Below are positions 6,694 through 6,703 of a stretch of DNA of 6,703 nt, in pieces; position 1 is the stretch's first letter, and each line of letters begins with the position of its first letter. Under the pieces are notes generated by a model, which saw nothing but the letters and a program-made list of their open reading frames with translations, was not told the DNA's origin and did not search any database. Both the position numbers and the translations under genes were made by a program. The DNA comes from Leptolyngbyaceae cyanobacterium SM1_3_5 (GTDB lineage Bacteria > Cyanobacteriota > Cyanobacteriia > Elainellales > Elainellaceae). The stretch spans positions 1 through 6,703 of the forward strand of contig JAAUTJ010000266.1 of assembly GCA_012031475.1 (NCBI GenBank), read 5' to 3'.

Positions 6694-6703
6694 CCAGCTA
6701 AAC

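Noticed and set aside
1..6703. Type VI secretion system or ordinary prophage tail
   Set aside because: Two consecutive large Afp11/Afp12-type proteins with the DHNVHDPGI-type N-terminus, plus a short stand-alone spike and PAAR, fit eCIS better. No TssE/F/G-type or head genes are seen, although the flanks are not visible.

Overview
The window is part of a single minus-strand gene block that encodes the spike tip and baseplate of a phage-tail-like contractile injection system of the extracellular (eCIS; Afp/PVC/MAC-like) type. The likely host is a cyanobacterium. The octamer GCGATCGC (HIP1, the hallmark repeat of many cyanobacterial genomes) occurs 19 times by my reading, including two overlapping doublets, and many partial CGATCG cores are also present. 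I cannot name the genus.

Layout in the direction of transcription (high to low coordinate): (1) a gp5/VgrG-type spike protein with an OB fold and a beta-helix (6693-6016); (2) a PAAR spike-tip protein (5964-5683); (3) a gp25-like baseplate wedge protein (5679-5269); (4) a large Afp11-like baseplate J protein (5272-1821); (5) an Afp12-like second large baseplate protein (1821 to beyond the left edge). The genes are packed tightly: a 51-bp gap, then 3 bp, then a 4-nt ATGA overlap, then a TGATG overlap. Genes 2 to 5 each have a visible Shine-Dalgarno sequence. I see no internal terminator or promoter, no RNA genes, and no gene-free stretch over 60 bp. Sheath, tube, LysM/gp27-like hub, ATPase, terminator cap and cargo genes would lie outside the window.

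Functionally, PAAR caps the beta-helical spike, gp25 nucleates the wedge and sheath, and the two large J-type proteins form the wedge arms of the baseplate that triggers contraction. By analogy with the Anabaena system, a cyanobacterial version may be anchored at the thylakoid membrane rather than released. That localisation cannot be read from this sequence.

The most striking anomaly is that both large baseplate genes are cut by at least eleven single-base frame changes, while the three small upstream genes are intact. When the frames are stitched together, continuous family-like protein sequence appears with no nonsense codon inside it. Almost every shift is repaired by adding one base, often to a short homopolymer. 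I therefore read these as probable base-calling or assembly indels, with recent pseudogenisation as the alternative. The Afp11-like protein also appears to carry two extra beta-rich modules, one of which resembles a carboxypeptidase-regulatory-like (transthyretin/Ig-like) domain.
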